A stretch of 64,000 nt of DNA from Streptomyces sp. NBC_01428 (GTDB taxonomy: Bacteria; Actinomycetota; Actinomycetes; Streptomycetales; Streptomycetaceae). Below are positions 17,465-25,740 of the stretch, piece after piece; positions within the stretch are counted from its first letter, which is position 1, and each line of letters opens with the position of its first letter. The notes beneath the pieces were generated by a model. That model was given only the letters and a program-made list of their open reading frames with translations, did no database searches and had not been told where the DNA came from. The stretch spans positions 4,340,001-4,404,000 of the forward strand of contig NZ_CP109499.1 in NCBI RefSeq assembly GCF_036231965.1. Reading direction: 5' to 3'. Position numbers and translations under genes: made by a program.

Positions 17465-18925
17465 TCAGAAGGGGAAGCGGCTGCGGCCGTGCTGCACGGA
17501 GATCCACTTCGTGGTGGTGAACGCGTCGACCGTCGTCTCGCCGTTCAGGCGGCCGATGCCGGAGTGCTTCTCGCCGCCGAACGGGACGAGGGGCTCGTCG
17601 TGGACGGTGCCGTCGTTCACGTGGAACATGCCGGTGTCGATCTGCTTGGCGAAGTTCACGCCGCGCTCGACGTCGGCGGTGTGGACGGCGCCGGACAGTC
17701 CGTAGGGGGTGTCGTTGACGAGGCGGACGGCCTCCTCCTCGCCGTCGAAGGGGACGAGGAAGACGACCGGCCCGAAGACCTCCTGGCGAAGCAGGGCGGA
17801 GTCGGCGGGCAGGCCGGTCAGGACGGAGGGCTCGACCAGGTTGTCGGTGGTCGTACCGTGCACCAGGGCGGTGGCGCCCTCGGCGATCGCCTGCTCGACG
17901 GTGGCCGAAAGGGAGTCCGCCTGCGAGGAGTTGATGACGGGGCCGATCACCGTCTGCGGGTCGCCGGGGTCACCGGCCTTCAGCGTCCGCACCTTGGCGA
18001 CGAACTTCTCGGTGAACTCCGCCTCGACGGAGCGGTCCACGAGGACACGGTTCGCGGCCATGCAGACCTGGCCCTGGTGGACGTAGCGGCTGAAGACGGC
18101 GGCGTCGACCGCGTAGTCGACGTCCGCGTCGTCCAGCACCACCAGGGCGCTGTTGCCGCCCAGTTCGAGGACCGAGCGCTTGAAGTTCGCGGCGCAGACC
18201 GTGGCGACGTGCCGGCCGACCTTGTCGGAGCCGGTGAAGGAGATGACCTTCGGCACCGGGTGCTCGATGAAGGCGTCGCCTATCTCGGCTATGTCGGTGA
18301 TGACGACGTTCAGCAGGCCGCCCGGCAGCCCCGCGTCCTCGAAGATCTTCGCGACCAGGGAGCCGCCGACGATCGGCGTGTTCTGGTGCGGCTTGAGGAC
18401 CACGCCGTTGCCGAGCGCGAGGGCCGGGGCGACGGACTTGACCGACAGCAGGAAGGGGAAGTTGAAGGGGCTGATGACACCCACGACGCCCACCGGGACG
18501 CGGTAGAGGCGGTTCTCCTTGCCGTCGACCGGCGAGGGGATGATCTTCCCCTCGGGACGCAGCGCCAGCTGGACCGACTCGCGCAGGAACTCCCGGACGA
18601 GGTGCAGCTCGAACGCGGCCTTGAGACGGGTGCCGCCCAGCTCCGCGATGATCACCTCGGTGATCTCGGCCTCACGCTCGTCGATGAGGGCGAGGGCCTT
18701 CTCGAAGACGGCGCGGCGCGCGTACGGGTTGGTGGCGCCCCATTCCTTCTGGGCGCGCTCGGCGGCACGGTAGGCGTCGTCGACCTCCTCCACCGTGGCG
18801 ATGGTGATCGAGGCCAGCTTCTCGCCGTCGTACGGGTTGAAGTCGATGATGTCCCAGGAGCCGGTGCCCGGGCGCCACTCGCCGTCGATGTACTGCTGGG
18901 CCAGGTCGGTGAAGTAGGACGACAT
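17465..18925 (-). CDS. Aldehyde dehydrogenase family protein
   Basis: NAD(P)-dependent oxidation of an aldehyde to an acid. The 486-residue protein carries the full signature: the VGVISPFNFPFLLSVKSVAPAL nucleotide-binding region, catalytic Glu in LELGGNS, catalytic Cys in GQVCMAANR, and the C-terminal FGGEKHSGIGR motif. It resembles benzaldehyde/vanillin dehydrogenase-like proteins of Streptomyces, but the substrate cannot be fixed. The ATG at 18925 (MSSYFTDLAQQYIDGEW) has GAGGGAG upstream and is preferred to the longer open frame. Confidence 0.92.
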   Translation of the reverse strand: MSSYFTDLAQQYIDGEWRPGTGSWDIIDFNPYDGEKLASITIATVEEVDDAYRAAERAQKEWGATNPYARRAVFEKALALIDEREAEITEVIIAELGGTRLKAAFELHLVREFLRESVQLALRPEGKIIPSPVDGKENRLYRVPVGVVGVISPFNFPFLLSVKSVAPALALGNGVVLKPHQNTPIVGGSLVAKIFEDAGLPGGLLNVVITDIAEIGDAFIEHPVPKVISFTGSDKVGRHVATVCAANFKRSVLELGGNSALVVLDDADVDYAVDAAVFSRYVHQGQVCMAANRVLVDRSVEAEFTEKFVAKVRTLKAGDPGDPQTVIGPVINSSQADSLSATVEQAIAEGATALVHGTTTDNLVEPSVLTGLPADSALLRQEVFGPVVFLVPFDGEEEAVRLVNDTPYGLSGAVHTADVERGVNFAKQIDTGMFHVNDGTVHDEPLVPFGGEKHSGIGRLNGETTVDAFTTTKWISVQHGRSRFPF

Positions 18926-19060
18926 GCGCTCCCTCAATCCCTGTGCTGCCGAAGCAGGCTCCTGGCCCGGGGCAGCGGACATCCGATCACGGTCTGATCA
19001 CACGTCATCGTACTTGTGTTTCAAGGGAGTTGAAGGTGACCTGGCAAGTCCGGGCGTCGA

Positions 19061-19924
19061 TCAGGAGAGCTGGAGGAGACCCCGGAGCAGGTCGCGGCTC
19101 TCGGACGGCCCGGGGCTGTCCTGCTGGAGCTCCTTGAGCGCGCTCTCGTACTGCGTGACGTCCTCGCGCTTGTCCAGGTAGAGCGCGCTGGTCAGCTGCT
19201 CCAGATAGACCACGTCCGAGAGGTCGGACTCCGGGAAACTGAGGAGGGTGAAGGAGCCGCTCTCGCCGGAGTGCCCGCCGAAGCTGAACGGCATCACCTG
19301 GAGCCGGACGTTGGGCTGTTCCGACACGTCGATCAGGTGCTGGAGCTGTCCGCGCATCACCTCGCGGTCACCGTACGGACGGCGGAGCGCGGCCTCGTCG
19401 AGGACGATGTGGAACTCCGGGGCGTTCGGGGCGAGGAGGTACTTCTGGCGCTCCAGACGCAGCGCGACACGACGGTCGACGTCGGCGGCGGAGGCGCCCT
19501 TCATGCCCCGCCGGACCACCGCGTGGGCGTACGCCTCGGTCTGCAACAGGCCGTGCACGAACTGGACTTCGTAGACACGGATCAGGTGGGCGGCGCCTTC
19601 GAGGCCCACATAGGTGGGGAACCAGCTCGGCAGGACGTCGGAGTAACTGTGCCACCAGCCCGCGACGTTGGCCTCCTTGGCGAGCGAGACCAGGGAGGTG
19701 CGCTCCGCCTCGTCGGTGATGCCGTAGAGCGTCAGCAGATCCTCGACGTCGCGCGTCTTGAAGCTCACCCGTCCCAACTCCATGCGGCTGATCTTCGATT
19801 CGGAGGCGCGGATCGAGTAGCCGGCCGCTTCGCGGGTGATGCCACGCGCCTCACGCAGGCGCCGCAGATGTGACCCCAGCAGCATGCGCCGCACCACCGA
19901 GCCGCTCGACTCACCAGCGCTCAC
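19061..19924 (-). CDS. XRE-family regulator with DUF5753 domain (WhiJ-like)
   Basis: A 287-residue DNA-binding protein: N-terminal helix-turn-helix (LGSHLRRLREARGITREAAGYSIRASESKISRMELG) followed by the DUF5753 ligand-like domain (WFPTYVGLEGAAHLIRVYEVQFVHGLLQTEAYA, FGGHSGESGSFTLLSF). Such proteins occur in Streptomyces beside DUF397 proteins and small ATPases, as here (genes at 20223 and 20867), and act in developmental control as WhiJ does. GTG 19924 has GGGGAGG upstream; a TTG six codons earlier is less likely. It is a good candidate to bind the 28-bp boxes upstream of its neighbours. Confidence 0.88.
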   Translation of the reverse strand: MSAGESSGSVVRRMLLGSHLRRLREARGITREAAGYSIRASESKISRMELGRVSFKTRDVEDLLTLYGITDEAERTSLVSLAKEANVAGWWHSYSDVLPSWFPTYVGLEGAAHLIRVYEVQFVHGLLQTEAYAHAVVRRGMKGASAADVDRRVALRLERQKYLLAPNAPEFHIVLDEAALRRPYGDREVMRGQLQHLIDVSEQPNVRLQVMPFSFGGHSGESGSFTLLSFPESDLSDVVYLEQLTSALYLDKREDVTQYESALKELQQDSPGPSESRDLLRGLLQLS

Positions 19925-20120
19925 GTTCGTCCGCCTCCCCAACCGTCTTCCAGACGCCGCAGTCTGCCACTAAAACACTTCAAGCAGTACTCGTTCGGTT
20001 ACGGAAACGGAAAGGAGCCAAAGGAGGCGCGCAGTAACAGATCAACAGACCGTCAACAACGGGAATATCTCGCCAGAATAAATGCACAGGAATCAGGAGA
20101 GGAAGGTCCAATCCGGTCGC

Positions 20121-20148
20121 GTGCACGTGCATCTGCCCTTGCATCTGC
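20121..20148 (+). promoter_or_regulatory. 28-bp upstream box, copy 1 (ATPase gene)
   Basis: Begins GTGCACGTGCATCTGCCC and contains TGCATCTGC twice (20128-20136 and 20140-20148, 12-bp period). It ends 74 bp before the ATPase start. The same 28 bp with one mismatch lies upstream of the convergent DUF397 gene in the same orientation relative to that gene. A further TGCATC sits at 20185, 45 bp beyond the second TGCATC unit; copy 2 has one at the identical offset. Confidence 0.8.
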
Positions 20149-20222
20149 TGTACGCATTCGGAACCATGGTCCCCGCGCCACCGCTGCATCGCAACGACCG
20201 CGAACACCCGGGAGTGCCTCGC

Positions 20223-20741
20223 ATGGGGACGAATGGATCGACCATGCTCGAACCCTTACGGCAGGGACTTCCGCCTCTCGATCCCGCGGCCGTGTGCAGC
20301 GCCGCCTCGTGCGCTCTGCCAGCCCGTTTCGAGGCGGTCCGTGAGGCGCGGCAGTTCACCCGCAGGACGCTGGACCAGTGGGACATCGGCGAGCGGTTCG
20401 ACGACGTCTGTCTGGTCGTCTCCGAACTCGTCACCAACGCACTGCGGCACGCGCTGCCCTCGGACACCCCGCGTGACGACCAAGGGCCGCCCGTACGGCT
20501 GCACTTGATGCGCTGGACCTCACGACTGGTGTGCGCGGTGCGCGACCCCAGCCACGAGAGTCCGGTCGCCGGCGACTCGGACGACTTCTCCGCGGAGTCC
20601 GGCCGCGGGCTCTTCCTCGTCGACTCCTTCGCCGACGGCTGGGGCTGGCACCCGCTGGCCGGAACACTCAGCGGCAAGGTGGTCTGGGCGCTGTTCCGGC
20701 TGCCGCCGCAACCGGCGCCGACCGCTCCCCCCTGTGCATGA
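20223..20741 (+). CDS. Small HATPase_c protein (anti-sigma-factor-like ATP-binding protein)
   Basis: A 172-residue protein of the RsbW/SpoIIAB-like histidine kinase ATPase family: N box VVSELVTNALRHALP and G box SGRGLFLVDSFADGWGW, with no sensor or dimerisation domain. In Streptomyces such proteins are paired with XRE/DUF397 genes and may act as anti-sigma factors; partner unknown. The ATG at 20223 is chosen for the GGGAG 8 bp upstream. Codon 12 is TTA (20256-20258), the rare leucine codon read by the bldA tRNA, so translation should be development-linked. The gene carries the 28-bp upstream box. Confidence 0.86.
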   Translation: MGTNGSTMLEPLRQGLPPLDPAAVCSAASCALPARFEAVREARQFTRRTLDQWDIGERFDDVCLVVSELVTNALRHALPSDTPRDDQGPPVRLHLMRWTSRLVCAVRDPSHESPVAGDSDDFSAESGRGLFLVDSFADGWGWHPLAGTLSGKVVWALFRLPPQPAPTAPPCA

Positions 20742-20773
20742 AGAACCGCGGCGCCCTCCGGCGCCGCGGTTCT
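20742..20773. terminator. Bidirectional terminator between ATPase and DUF397 genes
   Basis: Perfect 14-bp arms 20742-20755 and 20760-20773 with a 4-nt loop, starting directly after the ATPase stop codon and facing the convergent DUF397 gene. Confidence 0.8.
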
Positions 20774-20866
20774 ACGCGCGTCATGGAACGCTGCGTGACG
20801 ACTACCCTCGGTCGAAGCCGGTCCTCCCGCGGCCGGCCCCTGCCGTACGTCCCGCGATCACATCCG

Positions 20867-21151
20867 TCATCCGGCGATCAGATGGTCGAACTCGCCGTCC
20901 TTGATGCCCAGGAGCATCGCCTCTATCTCGGCACGGGTGTAGACGAGCGCGGGCCCCTCGGGGAACCGCGAGTTCCGCACCGCGACCTCGCCGCCGGGCA
21001 GCCGCGCGAACTCCACGCAGGAACCCTGCGAGTTGCTGTGCCGGCTCTTCTGCCAGGCCACGCCGTCGAGTTCGGTCGCGGCCATGCCGTTGTACACGTC
21101 GTCGGCCATGCCCTTGTACACGTCATCCAGGTCGAACACGTCGTGGTCCAC
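20867..21151 (-). CDS. DUF397 domain protein
   Basis: A 94-residue protein with the DUF397 core WQKSRHSNSQGSCVEFARLPGGEVAVRNSR and a C-terminal FTRAEIEAMLLGIKDGEF-like helix (here YTRAEIEAMLLGIKDGEFDH). These small acidic proteins accompany XRE/DUF5753 regulators in Streptomyces and probably modulate them. The N-terminus has a near-duplicated DDVYKGMADDVYNGMA. A start ATG at 21151 is followed by this repeat, so internal starts are possible. It carries copy 2 of the 28-bp upstream box. Confidence 0.87.
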   Translation of the reverse strand: MDHDVFDLDDVYKGMADDVYNGMAATELDGVAWQKSRHSNSQGSCVEFARLPGGEVAVRNSRFPEGPALVYTRAEIEAMLLGIKDGEFDHLIAG

Positions 21152-21232
21152 AGGTCGCTCCCCGGTCGTGCAGTGGCTGAGGTGGCCATAGATGCAGTGG
21201 TCAACTGACTCGGATCATAGCTCTGTTCATGT

Positions 21233-21260
21233 GCAGATGCATGGGCAGATGCACGTGCAC
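21233..21260 (-). promoter_or_regulatory. 28-bp upstream box, copy 2 (DUF397 gene)
   Basis: On the minus strand this is the same 28 bp as 20121-20148 with one mismatch (27 of 28). It ends 81 bp before the DUF397 start; copy 1 ends 74 bp before its gene. A third TGCATC unit at 21196-21191 has the same 64-bp offset from the box start as in copy 1. The two copies therefore form an inverted pair about 1.1 kb apart, flanking the two genes. Confidence 0.8.
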
Positions 21261-21357
21261 GGGGGGTGTTCCTGCGGTTACAGCTTCAACCGGTTCTTGA
21301 CTACCGACTGTTGTTCCCGGTACTACGCCCTGCACTCCGCCCGTGCGCCGAACCGCC

Positions 21358-21819
21358 CTACATGCGGTCCAGCGCGTTCCCCAGAGCCCGCATCACGTGC
21401 GACCTCCAACCCCCGTCCATGATCGTGCGCGCCATCATCTGTGCGGGATCGTCCGGATCGAATCCCTCGTGTACTAGGAAGAGACGCGTGCCGCGCCCTT
21501 CCTGTTCCAGTGTCCATGTGATGGTCCAGTGGACAGAGCCGGAGCCGTCCGCGTCGGCCCACCGGACGCTCAGCATCCGCTCCGGTTCGAAGGCGAGAAC
21601 GCGCACGTCGACGCTGCCGGAGAAGTTCGTGTTGGGGCGCGGCACGGACGTCAGCGTGTACCGGTGGCCGACTTCGAGCCGGAAGTCCTCGGAGCCCGGC
21701 ATCTGCCACCCCGCCAGCAGCTCGGGCTCGGTGAGGGCGCGCCAGACCTTGGCCGGCGGATGCGGCAGGAACTGGTCGACGCGGATCGTCGTGAGGTCAT
21801 CATCCGGAACGGGGTTCAT
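21358..21819 (-). CDS. SRPBCC/AHSA1-domain protein
   Basis: A 153-residue START-like protein of the activator of Hsp90 ATPase homologue type: FLPHPPAKVWRALTEPELLAGW at the N-terminus, beta strands including RVLAFEPERMLSVRW, and a C-terminal helix GGWRSHVMRALGNAL. Such proteins are regularly encoded with ArsR regulators; their ligand is usually unknown. The start overlaps the ArsR stop by ATGA, so the two are translationally coupled. Confidence 0.87.
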   Translation of the reverse strand: MNPVPDDDLTTIRVDQFLPHPPAKVWRALTEPELLAGWQMPGSEDFRLEVGHRYTLTSVPRPNTNFSGSVDVRVLAFEPERMLSVRWADADGSGSVHWTITWTLEQEGRGTRLFLVHEGFDPDDPAQMMARTIMDGGWRSHVMRALGNALDRM

Positions 21820-22313
21820 GTCCCGGCATCGTCGCTCATGCGGTCCAGGAGATCGCCGAGGCCCTTGAGCCTGTCGCGCCAGAACCGCTCGTACGGATGG
21901 AGCCAGTCCTGGACGTCGGCCAGCGGGGCGGCCTCCAGGCGGTAGATGCGCTGCCGGCCCGCGCGCTCCTCGGAGACGAGGCCGGCCTCCCGGAGCACCC
22001 GGAGGTGTTCCGAGAGGCTCGGGCGCCGCATGGCGAAGTGGTCGGCCAGCACCTGGACGGGCTGGGGCCCGCGCTCCCGCAGCAGCCGGAGCACCTCGCG
22101 GCGGGTGCCGTTGGCGAGCGCGGCGAAGAGCAGGTCCTCGCGGGCTCCGGGGCCGGCCCCGGTGTCCGGCGCGGGCGCGGAGGCAGGGGCGGGGGGCGTG
22201 GCGGTGACAGGGGTGACCGTCGTCGAGGGGGCACCGGCGGAGGCGGTCTCGGGCGCGGCCGTGCGCGCCGACCGGCCGGCGGGGGGTCCCGTCACCCGGT
22301 CCGCACCGGTCAC
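21816..22313 (-). CDS. ArsR-family transcriptional regulator
   Basis: A 165-residue winged-helix regulator: a Pro/Ala/Thr-rich N-terminal stretch of about 55 residues, then FAALANGTRREVLRLLRERGPQ, recognition helix MRRPSLSEHLRVLREAGLV and wing ERAGRQRIYRLE. No CxC metal motif is present, so it is not a classical metal sensor. GTG 22313 has GGAG 5 bp upstream. Second gene of the VOC-arsR-SRPBCC operon; it probably represses the operon at the two palindromes at 22756-22796. Confidence 0.87.
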   Translation of the reverse strand: MTGADRVTGPPAGRSARTAAPETASAGAPSTTVTPVTATPPAPASAPAPDTGAGPGAREDLLFAALANGTRREVLRLLRERGPQPVQVLADHFAMRRPSLSEHLRVLREAGLVSEERAGRQRIYRLEAAPLADVQDWLHPYERFWRDRLKGLGDLLDRMSDDAGT

Positions 22314-22357
22314 AGCTCCGCTCCGGTCACCGTCATGGCGCGCTCCGCACCCTTCTC

Positions 22358-22741
22358 CTACGAGGCCGTGTCGAGGGCCTTCTCCGTGATCAGCATCAGA
22401 CCGTTGCCGTCCGGGTCGCGGAACGAGGCCATCCGGCCCCAGGGGAGGTCGTCCGGACCCTCCACCGCCACCCCGGCGGCGACGAGCCGAGCGCAGTCGG
22501 CGTCGACGTCGGTCGTGACCAACATGATCCCCCGGCTCCCGCCCGGCGTGAAACCGCCCATGCCCGGACCCGAGAGCGTGAAGACCGTCTGCGCCCCGGC
22601 GGGCGCCACCTGGAGCCAGCGGCCGGGCGGCATCTCCAGGTCGGCGGTGACCTCGAAACCGAGGACGTCCCTGTAGAAGCGCAGGGCCCGGTCCTGGTCG
22701 GCGACGGGGAGCGTGACGAAGGAGGCGTGGGTGATGTTCAT
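22358..22741 (-). CDS. VOC (glyoxalase/bleomycin-resistance) family protein
   Basis: A 127-residue vicinal-oxygen-chelate protein with the paired beta-alpha-beta modules: ASFVTLPVADQDRALRFYRDVLGFEV and GIMLVTTDVDADCARLVAAGVAV, ending in FRDPDGNGLMLI with the glutamate/aspartate region. Could be a dioxygenase, lyase or drug-binding protein; the substrate is not deducible. First gene of a three-gene operon with arsR and the SRPBCC gene, directly behind the double palindrome. Confidence 0.87.
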   Translation of the reverse strand: MNITHASFVTLPVADQDRALRFYRDVLGFEVTADLEMPPGRWLQVAPAGAQTVFTLSGPGMGGFTPGGSRGIMLVTTDVDADCARLVAAGVAVEGPDDLPWGRMASFRDPDGNGLMLITEKALDTAS

Positions 22742-22755
22742 GCATCCCAGAATAG

Positions 22756-22796
22756 GTAGGAGATTTCCTACGAGTCAACCGTAGGAGATTTCCTAC
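22756..22796. promoter_or_regulatory. Two tandem 16-bp palindromic operators
   Basis: The 16-mer GTAGGAGATTTCCTAC occurs twice without change, at 22756-22771 and 22781-22796, 25 bp apart start to start. Each copy is an inverted repeat (GTAGGA/TCCTAC, 4-bp centre). They sit 14-55 bp upstream of the VOC gene, the place for autorepression by the operon's ArsR protein. The divergent lipoprotein gene may also be affected. Confidence 0.8.
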
Positions 22797-22898
22797 CCAT
22801 GACATCCGGTGACGGACTCGGGGAACCCTCGGACTGTCCTGGTAACTTGCTGCCGCCGTTCAGGCGACGCGGCATCCGACCCACCCTTGGGGGCTTCA

Positions 22899-23423
22899 GT
22901 GACTACGGCGACCTTCCCGTTTGGCCGGGCACGTCTCACGGCCGCGGCCGCGGGTCTGGCGGCGGCGCTCGCGCTTACCGGCTGCAGCGGCGACGACGGC
23001 TCCGAGGCCACGCCGACGACCGCCGGCCCGTCCGCGACGGCGGGCACCGGCACCGACGGCGGGGGCACGGGCGGCGGCTCCGGCGGAACGTCCTCGGCGG
23101 GCGGCGACCTGTCGGGCAGCTGGCTGACCACGGCGGGCGGCAAGGCCGTGGTGCTGATGGTCAACGGCGGGCAGGCGGGCCTCTTCGCGACCGGCGGCAC
23201 CATGTGCAGCGGCACCACCGCCGAGAAGTCCGGCACCCGGACCATCCGGCTCACCTGCACCGACGGCAGCAAGGACCGCGCCGTCGGCACGGTCGACTCC
23301 GTCGCGGGCCGGACCCTGCACGTCACCTGGCGGGGCGCGCTCGGCGAGGAGACGTACACGAAGAGCGAGGGCGGCAAGCTGCCCACGGGTCTGCCGACCG
23401 CGAGCCTCGGGCTGGGGTCCTGA
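22899..23423 (+). CDS. Putative lipoprotein
   Basis: A 174-residue exported protein. The GTG at 22899 (with GGGGG upstream) gives an Arg-containing signal peptide (RARLTAAAAGLAAALALTGC) with lipobox LTGC, then a low-complexity Gly/Thr/Ser linker of about 45 residues, then a compact domain (GSWLTTAGGKAVVLMVNGGQ, MCSGTTA, RLTCTDG) with two cysteines that could form a disulfide. I do not recognise the domain. A longer open frame begins at 22809 but lacks a signal peptide at its start. Confidence 0.75.
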   Translation: MTTATFPFGRARLTAAAAGLAAALALTGCSGDDGSEATPTTAGPSATAGTGTDGGGTGGGSGGTSSAGGDLSGSWLTTAGGKAVVLMVNGGQAGLFATGGTMCSGTTAEKSGTRTIRLTCTDGSKDRAVGTVDSVAGRTLHVTWRGALGEETYTKSEGGKLPTGLPTASLGLGS

Positions 23424-23668
23424 CGGGACCGGCGTCGGACGTGACCGAGGCGTCTCCGGGCGAATGACGCGGGGCGTGCGGCCCCTCCCGTGCGCCCGGC
23501 CGGTCCCGTTCGGCGGCCGGAGGGGCCGATTCGGTCGGTGCCCGGGCGGTCCGCGGGCAGAAACGGGCGATAACGGTCCCGGTCGGGTGAACGGTGAGGG
23601 GTGCGCGACATCGGCGGACCCGCGTGCGTGATGATCCATGCACATCGTTCCGACCCCCAGGGGAACCC

Positions 23669-24226
23669 ATGCGCGCTCTGCCCATCGCCGTCACCGTCCT
23701 CGCGGCGGCCCTCGCCCTGACCTCCTGCGACGACGGCGGCTCCAGCGGCTCCGGGAAGTCCGGGGACCCGGCCGGCTCCGGTGCCGCGACGCAGGCCGCC
23801 ACCGCGGCCTGCGCGATCGGCGACGCCGGTCTCCAGGTCGGCCCCGCGAACGCCGCGACGGCCGCCGGGGACACGGGCAACGTCCCGGTCACCCTCACCA
23901 ACAAGGGTGCGCGCTGCACGCTGAAGGGTGTGCCCCGGCTCTCCGTGAAGGCGGCGGCCGGGAGCGCGGCGGAGATCGGCGCCGACGACTCCGCGCAGCC
24001 CGAGGAGCTGACCCTCGCCAAGGGGGACACCGCGTCCTTCACCATCACCTACGTGCGGGGCGCGGAGGGCGACACGAAGAGCCTCGCCGCCAAGACCCTG
24101 ACGATCGGCCTCCCCGGCGGCGGTGCCACCCAGGACTTCCCTTGGTCCTACGGCCCGGTGGCGGGCAAGGGGGCGGCGGGTGCGCCGAACGCGACGGTGA
24201 CGCCGTTCCAGCACGCCGGGGACTGA
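23669..24226 (+). CDS. DUF4232-like lipoprotein
   Basis: A 185-residue putative lipoprotein: signal MRALPIAVTVLAAALALTSC with the lipobox cysteine at residue 20, a Gly/Ser linker, and a domain with GNVPVTLTNKGARCTLKGVPRL and a C-terminal DFPWSYGPV, typical of DUF4232 proteins of actinomycetes. Function unknown; immunoglobulin-like fold likely. The ATG at 23669 follows GGGGAA. It lies 245 bp downstream of another lipoprotein gene on the same strand, probably a separate transcript. Confidence 0.82.
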   Translation: MRALPIAVTVLAAALALTSCDDGGSSGSGKSGDPAGSGAATQAATAACAIGDAGLQVGPANAATAAGDTGNVPVTLTNKGARCTLKGVPRLSVKAAAGSAAEIGADDSAQPEELTLAKGDTASFTITYVRGAEGDTKSLAAKTLTIGLPGGGATQDFPWSYGPVAGKGAAGAPNATVTPFQHAGD

Positions 24227-24240
24227 GCGCGGCCGCTCTC

Positions 24241-24297
24241 GCGTCAGCGTTCGCGTCAGCGTTCGCGTCAGCGCCGGGCGCCGGCGCCGGCGCCCGG
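24241..24297. repeat. 12-bp tandem repeat followed by a GC hairpin
   Basis: GCGTCAGCGTTC occurs at 24241 and 24253 with a third partial copy at 24265. Directly after it, 24274-24297 is almost fully self-complementary (CCGGGCGCCGG and its complement) and may terminate the DUF4232 gene, whose stop is at 24226. Confidence 0.6.
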
Positions 24298-24318
24298 CAG
24301 TCGAGCCCCCACCCGGCC

Positions 24319-24436
24319 GGTGGGGGCTTGGCGCGCAGTTCCCCGCGCCCCTCAACGACAGCAGCCGGTCGTCCGTCCACCGGCCCCCGGTGGGGGCTTG
24401 TCGCGCAGTTCCCCGCGCCCCTCAACGACAACAGCA
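24319..24436. repeat. Two copies of a dispersed Streptomyces intergenic repeat
   Basis: About 48 bp at 24319-24366 recur at 24389-24436 with very few changes; the core is GCGCAGTTCCCCGCGCCCCT. This core is, from memory, a very frequent intergenic element in Streptomyces genomes. It lies in the gap between the convergent DUF4232 and DUF2786 genes. Its role is unknown. Confidence 0.7.
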
Positions 24437-24480
24437 GGCCGTCCGTCAGCCGTCCCCCGTCCCCCGTAGGGGCCGGGGGT

Positions 24481-25629
24481 TCATCGGGGGTGGTCGGGGT
24501 TTTTCGGGAGGTGGGGGTGGGGGGCGACCTGGGCTCGGTCGGCTGCTGCGGCGCCCTCGTGCCAGCCGGCCTCGTCGGTGATTCCACGCATCCGGGTCGT
24601 CACGGTCTGCGGGAACATCTCGTCCAGATGGTTGGCCACCGCCACGTCACGGGCCGCGAGCACGGGCAGCAGCTCCCCCGCCGTCGCGGTCACCTGCCCC
24701 TCGGCGACCGAGGCGAGCCGGTCGCCGATGCGGTGCGCGTACGCGGCGAGGAACGACTGCCGGAAGGTCTTCGTACGCTTGCGCCCTCCCGCCCGCTGGG
24801 CCGCCTCGGCCTTGGCCATCGCCCCCGTGGCCTGCACGAGGAGCGAGGTGTAGAGGAGTTCGACGGCCTCCAGGTCGGCCTCGAAACCGACCAGGGTCGA
24901 GAAACCGAGGGCGTCGTTCCACACGGCGCGGCAGCGGTTGGCCCCGGCCACCGCGTCCAGGAGCACCGCCTTGGCCGTCTCGTACGGCGGCTCCACACCG
25001 ATGCGGCAGGCGCCGGGCCCGTCCTTCGCGTGGGTCCGGGCCGCGAGCAGCGCCTCGTCGATGCTGTGCCGCGCCATCAGCTCCTGCGCCTTGGCGCTCA
25101 GCGCCTCCGCCTCCTCCGGGAAGCCGGTCGCCTCCGCCTTGGCGAGGAGGGCGCGGATACGGCTGAGCATGCGCGTCTCGCGCGGGGCGGAGGCGGGAGC
25201 CGCCGTGTGCGGGGTCTCCAGCGGCTCGATGGACGGCAGGCGCAGGAGCAGACGGCAGAGTTCCAGGGCCGCGGTGGCGTGGGAGAAACGGTCGGTGCGG
25301 ACCTCGTGCGGCGTGCCGGCCAGCTCGTCGAGCTGCGCGGCCCAGCGCGCGCCCCACGGTGAACCGTCGCCGCCCTGCTCCTGGAGGATCAGGGAGGTGA
25401 CCAGGCGTACGTGGAGGTCGTCCAGGTCGCGCCGTACGAGCCGTACGACGTCGGCGGGCTGCCAGCCGCGCCGCCAGGCCGCCGTGACGAACTCCCGCCC
25501 TCGCCGCGCGAGTTCGGCGTCGGACGCCGGGTCGGCCGCGAGCAGGGAGGCGCCGGTGTCGAGGGCCGCGTCGGAGTCGGCGTAGAGGGCGGCCTCGAAG
25601 GCGCGCTCCACGGTGCTGGACGTACTCAT
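24481..25629 (-). CDS. DUF2786 domain protein
   Basis: A 382-residue protein recognised by the DUF2786 segment MLSRIRALLAKAEATGFPEEAEALSAKAQELMARHSIDEALL near the middle, preceded by an Ala/Leu-rich helical N-terminal domain and followed by a conserved C-terminal region (GFEADLEAVELLYTSLLVQA, RQSFLAAYAHRIGDRL). No signal peptide or membrane segment. Function unknown; related proteins include phage-encoded ones. The C-terminal 40 residues are His/Pro-rich. Convergent with the DUF4232 gene and divergent from the permease gene. Confidence 0.85.
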   Translation of the reverse strand: MSTSSTVERAFEAALYADSDAALDTGASLLAADPASDAELARRGREFVTAAWRRGWQPADVVRLVRRDLDDLHVRLVTSLILQEQGGDGSPWGARWAAQLDELAGTPHEVRTDRFSHATAALELCRLLLRLPSIEPLETPHTAAPASAPRETRMLSRIRALLAKAEATGFPEEAEALSAKAQELMARHSIDEALLAARTHAKDGPGACRIGVEPPYETAKAVLLDAVAGANRCRAVWNDALGFSTLVGFEADLEAVELLYTSLLVQATGAMAKAEAAQRAGGRKRTKTFRQSFLAAYAHRIGDRLASVAEGQVTATAGELLPVLAARDVAVANHLDEMFPQTVTTRMRGITDEAGWHEGAAAADRAQVAPHPHLPKNPDHPR

Positions 25630-25740
25630 GCTCCGATCGTTTCACGGGCCGGGCGATGCCCTCGGGGTATAGCCTGCCCCACCCCCGGGACGCCCCCTGG
25701 TGGTCGTGCCCGGGCGGCCGCCGGGCGGTTCGCTGGAGCC

